Below are positions 1 through 11,294 of a DNA stretch of 64,000 nucleotides, piece after piece. Both the position numbers and the translations under genes were made by a program. The notes beneath the pieces are model-generated. The model saw only the letters and a list, made by a program, of their open reading frames with translations, had not been told where the DNA came from and ran no database searches. Origin of the DNA: Thamnidium elegans (taxonomy: Eukaryota > Mucoromycota > Mucoromycetes > Mucorales > Mucoraceae); contig JAIXMG010000012.1 of assembly GCA_025201345.1 (NCBI GenBank), forward strand, positions 744,001-808,000, read 5' to 3'. How positions within the stretch are numbered: the first letter of the stretch is position 1; each line of letters begins with the position of its first letter.

Positions 1-2123
1 ACGCTGAATGTTGTGAATCCTCTCTTACTTTAGCAAACATTTCAGTGATAACCGCAATAAACAAATTAATCAGCCAAAAGTTCATAACAATTACAATAAT
101 AATAAAGTAAAGACTTGCAACAAAGTATTCAGCGTCCATCATATCGTACATACGATCCGTCCATGATTGTACTATATAAAGAGATGTTAATTACTATTTA
201 AAGTGCACATAGATAAAAATAACTTTACCACCAGTGATAATCATAACAAGTAACATGGATTCAAAAATATTATCAAAACTAATGGTTCCACCAAATGGGT
301 TCTCGGTTTCTTCACATGTTAAGCCATTTTCACAAATAAAGCCTTTTGACCAAGGTGCAGATTTACCGTCCTTTAAAATGTAAGGTACAATGTCACCTGT
401 TGCATTTATGTAACCGCCACAGTATTGGTTTAGCTCTACCGTATTATCATAATCTTCGGGATCTGTTTTTATAAGTTATTAGTTAAGGGGAGTTCTCGCA
501 AACTTTTTATATATAAGGTAATTACCATGCCATACACAATGCCTTTTAAACGACCCTTTAAAAGACTGTACACCAATGATTCTACATAAAAGGGAGTTAA
601 TATACTCGCATATATATAAAATAACAAATACATTACGCAAAAATAACAAAAAAGAACAACACAAAAAACAATACATTCACCAACAAGGGCGCAGCTTTCT
701 TCAAACTATTTAAGATGACTTTACTTCCATCTGTAAGATTGAGTAACCTAAGCAAAATTAATGCAGATAACATTTTAAACACAAGTAATCTTCTTCCGAT
801 ATCATCAACAATTTCTTGCTGTGTCATCAGTAAAGCAAAATCAATCCAATATGCAACAATCGCTACAAAATCTATTCGGTTCCAACTGTGTCTTAAAAAT
901 GCGGTTTTGGCGTTATTTGGGTTCAAAAAAAGGCCGTATACCACTATACGACATAACATGACCAATCTACAGAACAAAACATTTTAGTTGTTGTTTATAC
1001 TAAATCAGAAAGAAAAAAATTACGTGTATAACGAAAATATCATCAAGAGCATATATTGGTCCCAACTACCTAACCATTTCTTTGGTGGTTCTGGGTCTGG
1101 GTCTACACCCCATCCTACAGCTACTAGTGTTGTACCATGTAAAACTAAAAGAAACATCATGATAGTCTCAAACCATCTAGAAAAAAAGCAGATAAGTTAC
1201 TTTTTGTACCTTTTTTTTTTTTTTTTTTTTTTTTGGTTGTTGTTGTATGCTTACTTCCAGCACAACATATTTGCCAAACACATTCGAAATGGATTTGCTG
1301 GAGAAAGTAATTTTAAACTATCTCCACTCAACACGATATACTCTTTCGTATCCTTTTGTTCTGGATTTACATAATAAGAAGTAGAATGCAACAGTGTTGT
1401 ATTTGGTGGTGAATCAGGTGGTGGGTTATTGGAAGAGATGGGCTTACTTAAAGGTATAACTTCATTTATAAAAGAAGAGGTATCAGAATCATGATCATTT
1501 GGTTGTTCAGATAGGGTAGTACGATGTTGTTGCTGTTGTTGTTGCTTAGGCTGAGAGATACTATCACTATTATTATTATGTACATTGATGACTCTTTTTG
1601 ATACTCTACGTATGGATCTAGAAAGTTTTCTGATAACAGCATTCTTATCAAAATGAATAATTTTATTTAATCTTCTTGTCCTTTGATCAATTTCTGGGTC
1701 AATAATAGCAGGTTCATATAATTTGGATGTTCTCTGATATTGAATAGAAGACCTATGATCTGATGGTTGCTTGTTTCGGCTAAAGCCAGAAACAGATGAA
1801 GCGTTTACTGTTAATCTCGCCGTATCCGAAAAATCGTCAAATTCATTATTATCTTGAATAATGATAGGTGGTGTTGCTGGTAGCGGGAGGCTTCTTTCTT
1901 GCTCAAAATTAGTTATAAAATCATCTAAACGAACGGGTTTCTTTTGGGTATATCTACGTTGGATATCTGTTGTCTTTGGTGTAAAAGACATGAAGGGTTC
2001 TTGTTCATCATCTTGCAAATCAGTTTGGTCATTAGATGTATCAATTAGTAAATTCTCATTCATTTGTTTATACGGATTCTTTGACACATTTTTATTATTT
2101 TTTGATTTTCGTACTGAAAGCAT
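1..2123 (-). CDS. cch1: Voltage-gated calcium channel alpha-1 subunit, Cch1-like (5' part only, runs off the left edge)
   Basis: This is the N-terminal portion of a high-affinity plasma-membrane calcium channel. The start chosen is the ATG at 2123 (MLSVRKSKNN), 11 codons inside a longer open frame. Exon 1 (about 1255-2123) encodes a 290-residue polar, Ser/Asn-rich cytoplasmic tail with a short Gln run, ending in a stretch typical just before repeat I (LSPANPFRMCLANMLCW). Later exons give S1 (WFETIMMFLLVLHG), a segment with HSWNRIDFVAIVAYWIDFAL, the S5 region (FFVLFFFVIFA then IIGVQSFKGSFKR), a Cys-rich pore turret, the pore (GGTISFDNIFESMLL) and S6 (NFWLINLFIAVITEMFA). At least five introns are visible; intron 1 contains a T/A homopolymer at 1211-1234. 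Only the first of the expected four repeats lies in the window. In fungi Cch1 works with Mid1 in calcium uptake; that is family knowledge. It is divergent from the URA2 gene. Confidence 0.9.
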
Positions 2124-2545
2124 AACATAAAATAATGAAAAAAAAAAGGGGGGCAAAAGGCTTAAAACTACACAATAAAAGACGAAAAAAAAGCACGTCT
2201 AAAAATAACCTTTTTTTCTTCCTTAAACAGTCTCTTTAAACCCTTGGTGGTCTCACTGATAAACCAGTATCATTGGTTAATTAATAGGACTCTTTTTTTT
2301 TTTTTTTCTGCTAGTATAAAAACGCCATCTTGTTGAAACGATTGATCTTTTCAGCATCTTTTAGCTGACAATTTTTATTATAAATAAAACCTTTTATCTC
2401 TCTTATAAACAACATTTTGACGCGTAAGAATAATATTATTTGTATATATTTTGTTTGTTTTTTTTCTTAAAAAATAATTATAATAGTGTCGTAAAATAAG
2501 AAAACTTTTTTTTTATTCCCTTTAACAACTTTTAAAAAAAAAACT
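2124..2545. promoter_or_regulatory. Shared intergenic promoter between cch1 (-) and ura2 (+)
   Basis: These 422 bases separate two divergent start codons, so both promoters must lie here. A TATA-like stretch (agtataaaaa) sits near 2311-2325, and long T tracts are present at about 2291-2307 and 2506-2514. I cannot assign transcription start sites from sequence alone. Confidence 0.4.
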
Positions 2546-5500
2546 ATGGACCCAAACTTCACTGTTCCTCCGGTTACAGCAGCTGGAACGGCTCATACAA
2601 TTCGTACTTCTGCTCATATTCCTGCTCCTGCTGCAAATGCTACTCCGCTTCTTGCTCAATCACCACCTCGTTCACCTTCCGAACCACATCGTCCTGTAAC
2701 CGCCTATGACGATAAAGACGTGACAACTGGTACACTTTTATTACAAGATGGATCTAGTTATCAAGGTATTTCATTTGGTTCAGAAAAGAAGAGTATTTCT
2801 GGTGAATGTGTATTCCAAACTGGTAAGTTTCTAGTGAAACCTTTTTAGTCTAATAATTTAAATAACCGTTAAAATAAAATAGGTATGGTTGGCTACCCCG
2901 AATCTTTAACTGATCCATCTTACCGTGGTCAAATCCTAGTTCTTACTTTTCCCTTGGTTGGTAACTACGGTGTACCCTCACGTACTGAAATGGACGAGTT
3001 TCTCAAAGACATTCCCAAATACTTTGAATCCAATCAAATCCATGTCGCCGGTTTAATTGTGGGTAATTATGCAAAAGACTATTCACACTACTTGGCTTCC
3101 TCTTCACTTTCAAGTTGGTTAAAAGAAAACGATGTACCTGCTCTGTACGGTATCGATACGCGTGCCATGACAAAAAAGATTCGTACCCAAGGTGTTTTGT
3201 TAGCAAAAATTTTGTTTCCTAAATCCGTTGCTGCTAGTACTGTTGACGCTGCCGCTTCTGCATTAGGTTTAGCAAGTAATTCGGATACACCTGATTCTGA
3301 ACGTTGGATGATAAATTATCAGAATGTCGATTGGGTTGATCCAAATAAAAGAAACTTGGTAGCTGAAGTATCTATAAAGGAACCCAAGATATATTATCCT
3401 GATCCTGCCAAAGCTATCAAGACTCCCTGTGGTCGTGTGATGCGTATTATAGCTATTGATATCGGTATGAAATACAACCAAATCCGTTGCTTTGTCCACC
3501 GTGGTGTAGAGCTTAAAGTGGTCCCTTGGGATTATGATTTTAACTCTGAACCTATTGACAGTTACGATGGTCTTTTCCTTTCTAACGGACCTGGTGATCC
3601 CACCACTATTGATATCACTATCAAAAACATGCGCAATTATTTGCAAAACTTAAAGAAACCTGTATTTGGTATTTGTTTAGGTCATCAAATCATGGCTTTA
3701 GCAGCCGGTGCAAAGACTCTCAAGATGAAGTACGGTAACCGTGGTCAAAATATTCCATGTACCTGTTTACTTTCAGGACGTTGTTACATTACTTCTCAAA
3801 ACCATGGTTACGCAGTAGATGCTTTTTCTTTACCTCAAGACTATCAAGAACTATTTGTCAATGCCAACGATGGTTCCAATGAAGGTGTCATTCATAAGAG
3901 TCTTCCTATTTTCTCTGTTCAATTCCATCCTGAATCTACGCCTGGTCCTCGTGATACCGAATTTTTATTTGACGTCTTTTTAAACAACATCAAAGAGTGC
4001 CTTGAAAAGAAGACTTTGGTACCTGTTCATATGCCTGGTGGAGACATTATTGAAAACCAAAACAAGAACCCTCGTGTCCATGTCAACAAGGTACTTGTAC
4101 TTGGTTCAGGTGGTCTTTCCATTGGTCAAGCAGGTGAATTTGATTACTCTGGTTCTCAAGCCATTAAGGCCTTAAAAGAAGAAGGTATCTACACTGTCTT
4201 GATCAATCCCAACATTGCTACTATTCAAACCTCGAAAGGTTTAGCCGATAAAGTTTATTTCTTACCTGTAACGCCTGAATACGTTCGTAAAGTAATTCTG
4301 TATGAAAAGCCGGATGGTATATATGTAACATTTGGTGGGCAGACCGCACTTAGTGTAGGTATCGCCTTAAAAGATGAATTTGAAAGCTTGGGAGTTAAAG
4401 TACTTGGTACATCTATCGATACCGTTATCACCACTGAAGATCGAGACTTGTTTAACGACGCGCTTGCTGAGATTAACGAAAAGAGTGCTCCAGCCTCTTC
4501 CGCCATTACTATTGACGAAGCCCTCGTAGCCGCTAAACATATTGGGTACCCTGTGATTTGTCGTGCAGCTTACGCCCTTGGTGGTCTTGGATCTGGGTTT
4601 GCCAATAACGATCAAGAACTCGTAGCACTTTGTAACAAAGCCTTTGCTATTTCACCTCAAGTTTTAATTGAAAAATCCATGAAGGGTTGGAAAGAAATTG
4701 AATATGAAGTTGTACGTGATTGTCGAGATAACTGCATTACTGTATGTAACATGGAGAATTTCGATCCACTTGGTATTCATACTGGTGATTCCATCGTTAT
4801 TGCCCCCTCACAAACACTTTCTGATGATGATTATAATATGCTTCGTACTACAGCTGTTAACGTGATTCGTCATTTAGGTGTGGTTGGTGAATGTAATATT
4901 CAGTATGCTTTGAACCCTTTTAGTAAGGAATACTGTATTATTGAAGTCAATGCTCGTCTTTCTCGTTCTTCTGCTCTTGCTTCCAAGGCAACTGGTTACC
5001 CTCTTGCTTTCGTTGCCGCTAAGCTCGGTTTAGGTATCCCCTTGAACGAAATCAAGAACAGTGTTACCAAGGTCACTTGCGCCTGTTTCGAGCCCTCTCT
5101 TGATTACGTTGTTGTCAAAATCCCTCGTTGGGATCTCAAAAAATTCAACCGTGTCAGCACCGAACTTTCATCGTCCATGAAATCCGTTGGAGAAGTAATG
5201 GCTATCGGCCGTACATTTGAAGAAACCATTCAAAAAGCCATTCGAGCCATTGATGGTAACTTTGTTGGATTTAGTGAAAACGATTTTGTCACTGACGAAG
5301 ACATCGATTTTGAATTAACCAACCCATCCGATCAGCGTTTATTTGCTATTGCTAACGCCATGACCAAAGGTTACTCAGTAGATAAGATTTGGGAAATGAC
5401 CAATATTGATAAATGGTTCTTGAACAAGTTGCAACATATTGTGACGTTAGGTAGACGTATGGATGGCTTTAATAAATCAAACGTGCCTGGTAATTTGATA

Positions 5501-8500
5501 AGATCCGCCAAACAACTTGGCTTCTCCGATCGTCAAATTGCGCACCATTTGAATAGTAATGAACTGGCTGTACGTAGACTTCGTCAAGAGTATGGTGTCA
5601 CTCCATTTGTAAAACAAATCGATACTGTGGCTGCTGAATTCCCTGCCTTTACGAACTACTTGTACATGACCTATAACGCTGTTGAACACGATATCGATTT
5701 TGAAGATAACGGTATTATGGTACTTGGATCTGGTGTGTATCGTATTGGTTCATCCGTTGAATTCGATTGGTGCGCAGTCCGTGCTATCCGTACCATTCGA
5801 GAACAAGGTCTCAAGACTGTCATGGTCAATTACAACCCCGAAACTGTCTCTACAGATTACGACGAAGCAGACCGTCTTTATTTTGAAAACATTAATTTGG
5901 AACGTATCTTGGATATTTACGAAATTGAAAAGTCTTCTGGTGTATTAATGGCAATGGGTGGTCAAACTCCCAACAATATTGCATTACCTCTTTACAGACA
6001 AAATGTCAAAGTACTTGGTACATCTCCTGAAATGATTGATAATGCTGAAAATCGATACAAGTTCTCTCGTATGTGTGATAGTATTGGCGTTGATCAGCCG
6101 CTTTGGAAAGAATTAACGAGTTATGAAGAAGCCGAAGTCTTTTGTAGTAATGTTGGTTTCCCTGTTCTTGTTAGACCCTCCTATGTTCTTTCAGGTGCTG
6201 CTATGAACGTTGTATTTTCTAAAGACGATCTTGCCGCTTATTTAAAAGAAGCTGCTGCTGTCTCTCGTGACTATCCAGTTGTCATTACAAAGTATATTGA
6301 AGAAGCCAAGGAAGTTGATATGGATGCAGTTGCACTTGACGGTAAACTTATTATGCATGTTATCTCTGAGCATGTAGAGAACGCTGGTGTTCACTCTGGT
6401 GATGCCACACTTGTTTTACCACCTCAAGATTTAGATCCTGAAACCATTCGTAAGATAGAAGTAGCTACAGCCAAAATTGGTCGCGCATTAAACATTACAG
6501 GACCTTTCAATATTCAATTTATTGCCAAGAATAATGAAATCAAGGTGATTGAATGTAACGTTCGTGCTGCTCGTTCTTCTCCTTTTGTATCTAAAGTAAC
6601 TGGTGTCGACTTGATCGAAATGGCTACTTTAGCTATGCTTGGTTTACCTGTTACTCCTTACCCTAAGGTTACCATGCCTAAGGACTATGTAGGTATCAAG
6701 GTCCCTCAATTCTCTTTCAGTCGTTTATCTGGTGCAGATCCTATTTTGGGTGTAGAGATGGCTTCCACTGGTGAAGTTGCATGTTTCGGTAAAGACAAAT
6801 ACCAAGCATACCTAAAGGCGCTTTTAGCTACTGGATTAACATTACCTAAAAAGAACATTTTATTCTCTATTGGATCTTACAAAGAAAAACAAGAACTGTT
6901 GCCTTCTGTTCGTAAATTACATCAACTTGGCTATAATATCTTTGCTACTACCGGTACCGCTGATTTTATTTCTGAACACGATATTCCTGTAAAACATTTG
7001 GATACTTTGGATGCTGAAACAGATGATCAAATTAAAGCGGAATATTCTCTTCAACAACATTTATCCAACAACTTGATTGATCTCTATATTAATTTACCTT
7101 CTCGTAACAGGTTCCGTCGTCCTGCTTCTTACATGTCAAAGGGCTATCGTTCTCGTCGTATGGCTGTTGATTACTCAGTCCCTCTTTTGACTAATGTCAA
7201 ATGTGCTAAACTCTTTATTGAAGCTCTTGCTCGTAATAAGGATACTGGCATCCTAAGTATTGATTTCAAGACCACACATACGCAAGCTAATTTGCCTGGT
7301 TTATTCAATATTAACACCTACTTGGAAAGTAGTGAAGAGTTTGATGCTGTCTCCAAGGCTTCTCTCTCTGCGGGTTTCACTACCATTTCAGTCTTTGGAA
7401 AAGATGTTATTAATGACACCTCGTTAGATAAGTTGAGTGATATTGCTCGTAAAGCCTGTCACAACGATTACTTGTTAAACGTTACTGCTACTGCCGAAAA
7501 CGCATCTGAAGTTGGTAATTATGCCTCTGATGCTGCTGCTGTTTACATCAACACCGATCGTATTGGTTCCGGAAAGGTTTCTGTATTTGATTCCGTATTT
7601 TCTTCTTGGCTTGAATCTCAATTGATTATTACTGATGCTAAAGGTACAGACCTTGCTTCCATTTTATTGTTGGCCTCTTTGCATAACCGCGTTATTCATG
7701 TATCCAATGTGATGAGTAAAGGTGATCTGGCTTTGATCGAGATGAGTAAAAAGAAAGGTTTAGCTGTGACTTGTGATGTTGCTATTTATTCTTTGTTCTT
7801 TACTTCCGAAGAGTTTAATAACACGAAACTTTTACCCACGAAAAAAGAACAAGTTGCTCTATGGAAGGGTTTGAGTGTAGTTGATTGTTTCACTGTTGGC
7901 TCTGCTCCTCGTAAATTAGCTGTCGAGTTGGGCCATCAGACTGATGCTACGGCTGGTATTCATGAGGCTTTACCTTTGCTTTTGACTGCTGTTTCTGAAG
8001 GTCGCTTATCCATTAAGGATATCTCTGAAAGACTTTACGATAACCCAAGAGCTATATTTGGTATCTCCGCTCAACCCGATACATCTGTAGAGATTATTGT
8101 TGATCGTAAGTTCTCCTGGCCCGACAACACAAATACTTGGTCTCCACTTGCCGGCCGTACTGTTTCTGGGTCCGTAGAACGAGTTGTATTAAACGAAACC
8201 ATCATGTTTATGGATGGTAATTTTGTCAACGATAGCTTACTTGGTCGTGATGTATCACTTCAAGCACAAGCCGTTAAATCCAATAAGGATATTGATAAAC
8301 TTGAAAAGAAACCAACCAAGAAACAAGCAGATACACAACAGATGCAACCTATTGAACCAATCTCCAGTACTGATCTTGAAAATAGTGCTGTGAAAGAAGA
8401 TCGTGCACCTCGTGCCACTGATCCTGTTCGTTTAGCTGGTGCTACAGGTCAACAATTGGTTTCTTTACAAGCTCCTCGTTACGAAATCTCTGCCTCTCTT

Positions 8501-9448
8501 GCTCGTGTCGTCAGTCGATCTCCTTTCTATCGTAAACATATCTTACGGTCTGCTCAATTTGATCGTGACGATCTTCATCTTTTGTTTGGTGTTGCTCATG
8601 AAATGCGTAACTTGGTTGAACTTTATGGCTCTATTAATTTATTGCAAGGTCGTGTAATGAGTACCATGTTTTTTGAACCTTCAACTCGTACATCTTGTTC
8701 TTTTGAAGCTGCCATGTATCGTCTTGGTGGCCAAGTAGTTTCTGTTAGCGCTACTACTTCTTCTGTACAAAAAGGTGAATCTCTTGCTGATACTGTTCGT
8801 ACTCTTGGTTGTTATGCTGATTTGATTGTTTTAAGACATCCTCAGCCTGGAAGCGCTCAAATTGCTGCCAAGTATAGTAAAGTCCCTGTTATTAATGCTG
8901 GTGATGGTGTTGGTGAACATCCCACACAAGCTTTCTTGGATATATTTACTATTCGAGAAGAATTGGGTACCGTTAATGGTTTAACCATTACTATGGTTGG
9001 TGATCTTAAGAATGGTCGTACAGTTCATTCTTTAGTCAAGATTTTAGCTTACTATCAAGTTACTATTAATTATGTCTGTCCTGAATCTTTAGCTATGCCT
9101 AAAGAGGTTATGGAAGAAGTCGCGGCTGCAGGTATTAAACAAAACGTTTATTCTACTTTGAATGAAGTCATTGGTTCTACGGATGTTCTTTATATGACTC
9201 GTATTCAAAAGGAACGTTTTGATAGTGAAGAAGAATATAATCGGGTCAAGGACGCTTATATTTTAAATAACGATGTTTTAAGTAGAGCTAAATCTCAAAT
9301 GATTGTTATGCATCCTCTTCCTCGCGTGAATGAAATTGAACCAGAAGTCGATTTTGATCAAAGAGCTGCTTATTTCCGTCAAATGAGATATGGTCTCTTT
9401 GTTAGAATGGCCTTATTAGCTCTTGTTATGGGTACCCTTCGCGGTTAA
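2546..9448 (+). CDS. ura2: Multifunctional pyrimidine biosynthesis protein: glutamine-dependent carbamoyl-phosphate synthase / inactive DHOase-like / aspartate transcarbamylase
   Basis: The protein catalyses the first two steps of de novo UMP synthesis. Two exons: 2546-2822 and 2883-9448, joined across a 60-nt intron; the split Gly codon restores [11 protein letters not shown], a conserved CPSase motif. Length is 2,280 residues, normal for the fungal fusion. Order: GATase small subunit (catalytic Cys near residue 357 in [11 protein letters not shown] in FHPEST), two CPSase ATP-grasp halves ([19 protein letters not shown], then [17 protein letters not shown]), the MGS-like regulatory domain, a DHOase-like domain, a linker, and ATCase (FFEPSTRTS near 2022; HPLPR near 2235) running to the stop. 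In the DHOase-like domain the place of the metal-binding His-x-His reads NINTYL near residue 1568, so it should be inactive, as in yeast Ura2; a separate URA4-type enzyme would be needed. The long exon and T-ending codons fit a well-expressed gene. Confidence 0.97.
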
Positions 9449-9460
9449 CTTTTTTCTTTT

Positions 9461-9494
<34 letters not shown>

Positions 9495-10083
9495 TAACAA
9501 ACTATATATTTTATCAACAAATGTAAAAATAAAATACATCCTTATTTTATCATACTTGATTAATTTTCAAAATTCACTAAGCCTTATAATCATCCTTTTG
9601 GATTAGTTGATAGATATAAACGTCTCAATTTAAAACTAGGATAATTTTAGTTATTAAAATTACTAGTAGTTGTTATAGTACATTGATATTATGTTTTATT
9701 AATTATAGGAGTAAATGTGACATCTTCTTTAATTGCATTGTCTACCACTGTACATAGTTAAGTTATGAGAACTAAACCATTTCAAATCAATGCTTCTCTG
9801 CTTTTTATGTGTTTTGAAATTAAAATAAGATATGGATGGTAATGAGATAATGCAAGCTCGTTTGAGAGGGCATCGACAAAATCCTTTTTTTTTATATAAG
9901 ATGTATCAGAGGTAATAGTCAGGTAGTTCACTACAGCGGAATATCTAAATTTTCTGCCATATTGTTACTTATATCGCATTAATCTAAAAGAAAATAGTTG
10001 TTACTTTTTATCTTTGTAAAAATTCGAACAATTGAAAAAAAAGGTCAATCCTTTTCAAAGAATAAGAAGCAGCAAAATAAAAG
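9449..10083. other. Intergenic region downstream of ura2
   Basis: About 630 bases of AT-rich DNA. A run of T broken by single Cs (about 9452-9493) follows the ura2 stop and may belong to the 3' end-processing region. I see no convincing coding frame or RNA gene before the tRNA. Confidence 0.5.
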
Positions 10084-10156
10084 CACGAATGACGGGACTC
10101 GAACCCGCAATCTTCGGTTTAGGAGACCGACACGTTATCCATTACGCTACATCCGC
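10084..10156 (-). tRNA. tRNA-Arg (anticodon CCT)
   Basis: Read on the minus strand, 73 nt fold as a cloverleaf. The acceptor stem GCGGATG pairs with CATTCGT (two G-U pairs), the anticodon stem TCGGT/ACCGA encloses the loop CTCCTAA (anticodon CCT, decoding AGG), and the T arm is GCGGG-TTCGAGT-CCCGT. The discriminator base is G. No intron is present. A short T run follows (CTTTTATTTT), fitting RNA polymerase III termination. Confidence 0.95.
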
Positions 10157-10286
10157 GGCGAAAGAACCTGAATTTTATAGAAAAGACATATACTAAAAGT
10201 ACTAAATATTATCACGTGATATTCACGTGCTTTGTTTAATATAAAAATATCAATACTATTAACAAAGTTTAAAAAATAAAAAAAAT

Positions 10287-10359
10287 GGGAGATTGGCTCA
10301 ATTGGTAGAGCGTCAGATTCCAAATCTGAAGGTCAAGAGTTCGATTCTCTTATTTCTCA
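10287..10359 (+). tRNA. tRNA-Trp (anticodon CCA)
   Basis: The 73-nt cloverleaf has acceptor GGGAGAT/ATTTCTC, a D arm with the A-box GGCTCAATTGGTAGAGC, anticodon stem TCAGA/TCTGA with loop TTCCAAA (anticodon CCA) and a T arm with the B-box GTTCGATTC. The discriminator is A. No intron is seen, unlike the budding-yeast tRNA-Trp genes. A T6 terminator lies at about 10364-10369. It is divergent from tRNA-Arg, 130 bases away. Confidence 0.93.
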
Positions 10360-10535
10360 TGAACTTTTTTACTAATTTTTATTTTGTGGTTACACGAAAA
10401 ATGTCCTATTTTGAAGATTTTTTCGGTTTTCAAAATGTGACTTTAGATTTGTTCATTTTGATTGCCCACCCTGCTATATTTGTTTTTTTGAAAGAGAAAA
10501 AAAAAAAAGCCAGGTTCTCTAATTTTACAATAAAA

Positions 10536-11168
10536 ATGTCATTGTTGAATCGTGCTTTCACTCAATTCAGCTCAACAACTGTTAGAAGCACTCAATGGAC
10601 AAATAACGCCAGACCTATTCTTACACCTCTTTTAAAAGCCACAACAGGTTAGATAAACTTTTTTTTTAAAAAAACAGCAAACCCCTAGTTGTCAATTTTT
10701 TTTTGAAAATTAACCCTTGATATTTTATTTTCTATATAAACGTAGAAATGAGCCAAGTTCGTTGGGCTACCAAGAAGTCTGGTGGTTCTTCCCGTAATGG
10801 TAGAGATTCTGCTGGTAGAAGATTAGGCGTCAAGAAATTCGGTGGACAAGAAGTGATTCCCGGTAATATTATTGTTCGTCAAAGAGGTACCAAATTCCAT
10901 GCTGGTGATAACGTAAGTATTGCCTTTTTTTTTTTTTTTTATAGAATTGAATAATAGGGATATGAATTAATGTATTTTATAGGTTGGTATGGGTAAGGAT
11001 CATACACTTTATGCACTCGAACCTGGATATGTTCGTTTTTATAAGGATCCACAACAATCTAAGCGTAGATTAGTCGGTATTGTTAACGAACGTGAAGCAA
11101 CACTTCCTATTCCTTTCGATCAACCCAAGCCTAGAAGATTTGATTTGATTGATTTGAACACTTTATAA
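10536..11168 (+). CDS. Mitochondrial large-subunit ribosomal protein bL27m
   Basis: The product is a mitochondrial ribosomal protein near the peptidyl-transferase centre. Three exons (10536-10647, 10746-10912, 10983-11168) give 154 residues with frames matching at both junctions. Residues 1-37 are a basic/hydroxylated presequence typical of mitochondrial import ([18 protein letters not shown]). The bL27 core follows: [20 protein letters not shown], then [30 protein letters not shown] and the [14 protein letters not shown] motif. The tail ([19 protein letters not shown]) is longer than bacterial L27, as in fungal homologues. The acceptor before exon 2 restores a split Glu codon ahead of MSQVRW. 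It is convergent with the Nma111 gene, 126 bases from it. Confidence 0.93.
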
Positions 11169-11294
11169 AATTTAAATTGTTGATAAAAAAGAAAAAAAAA
11201 GTTACATGATAAAACAATAAAAAATAGATGTATATAAAATAATTTTTTAAATAGTAAAAGAAAAAGACGCCTCAAGTAGTATATTTTTATTTCA

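Noticed and set aside
988..1374. 128-codon plus-strand ORF
   Set aside because: It is antisense to two cch1 exons and translates the poly-T intron as poly-Phe.
3003..5948. Several ORFs of 60-125 codons on the minus strand or other frames within the ura2 gene
   Set aside because: They overlap a fully conserved enzyme and owe their openness to its codon bias; no domains are visible.
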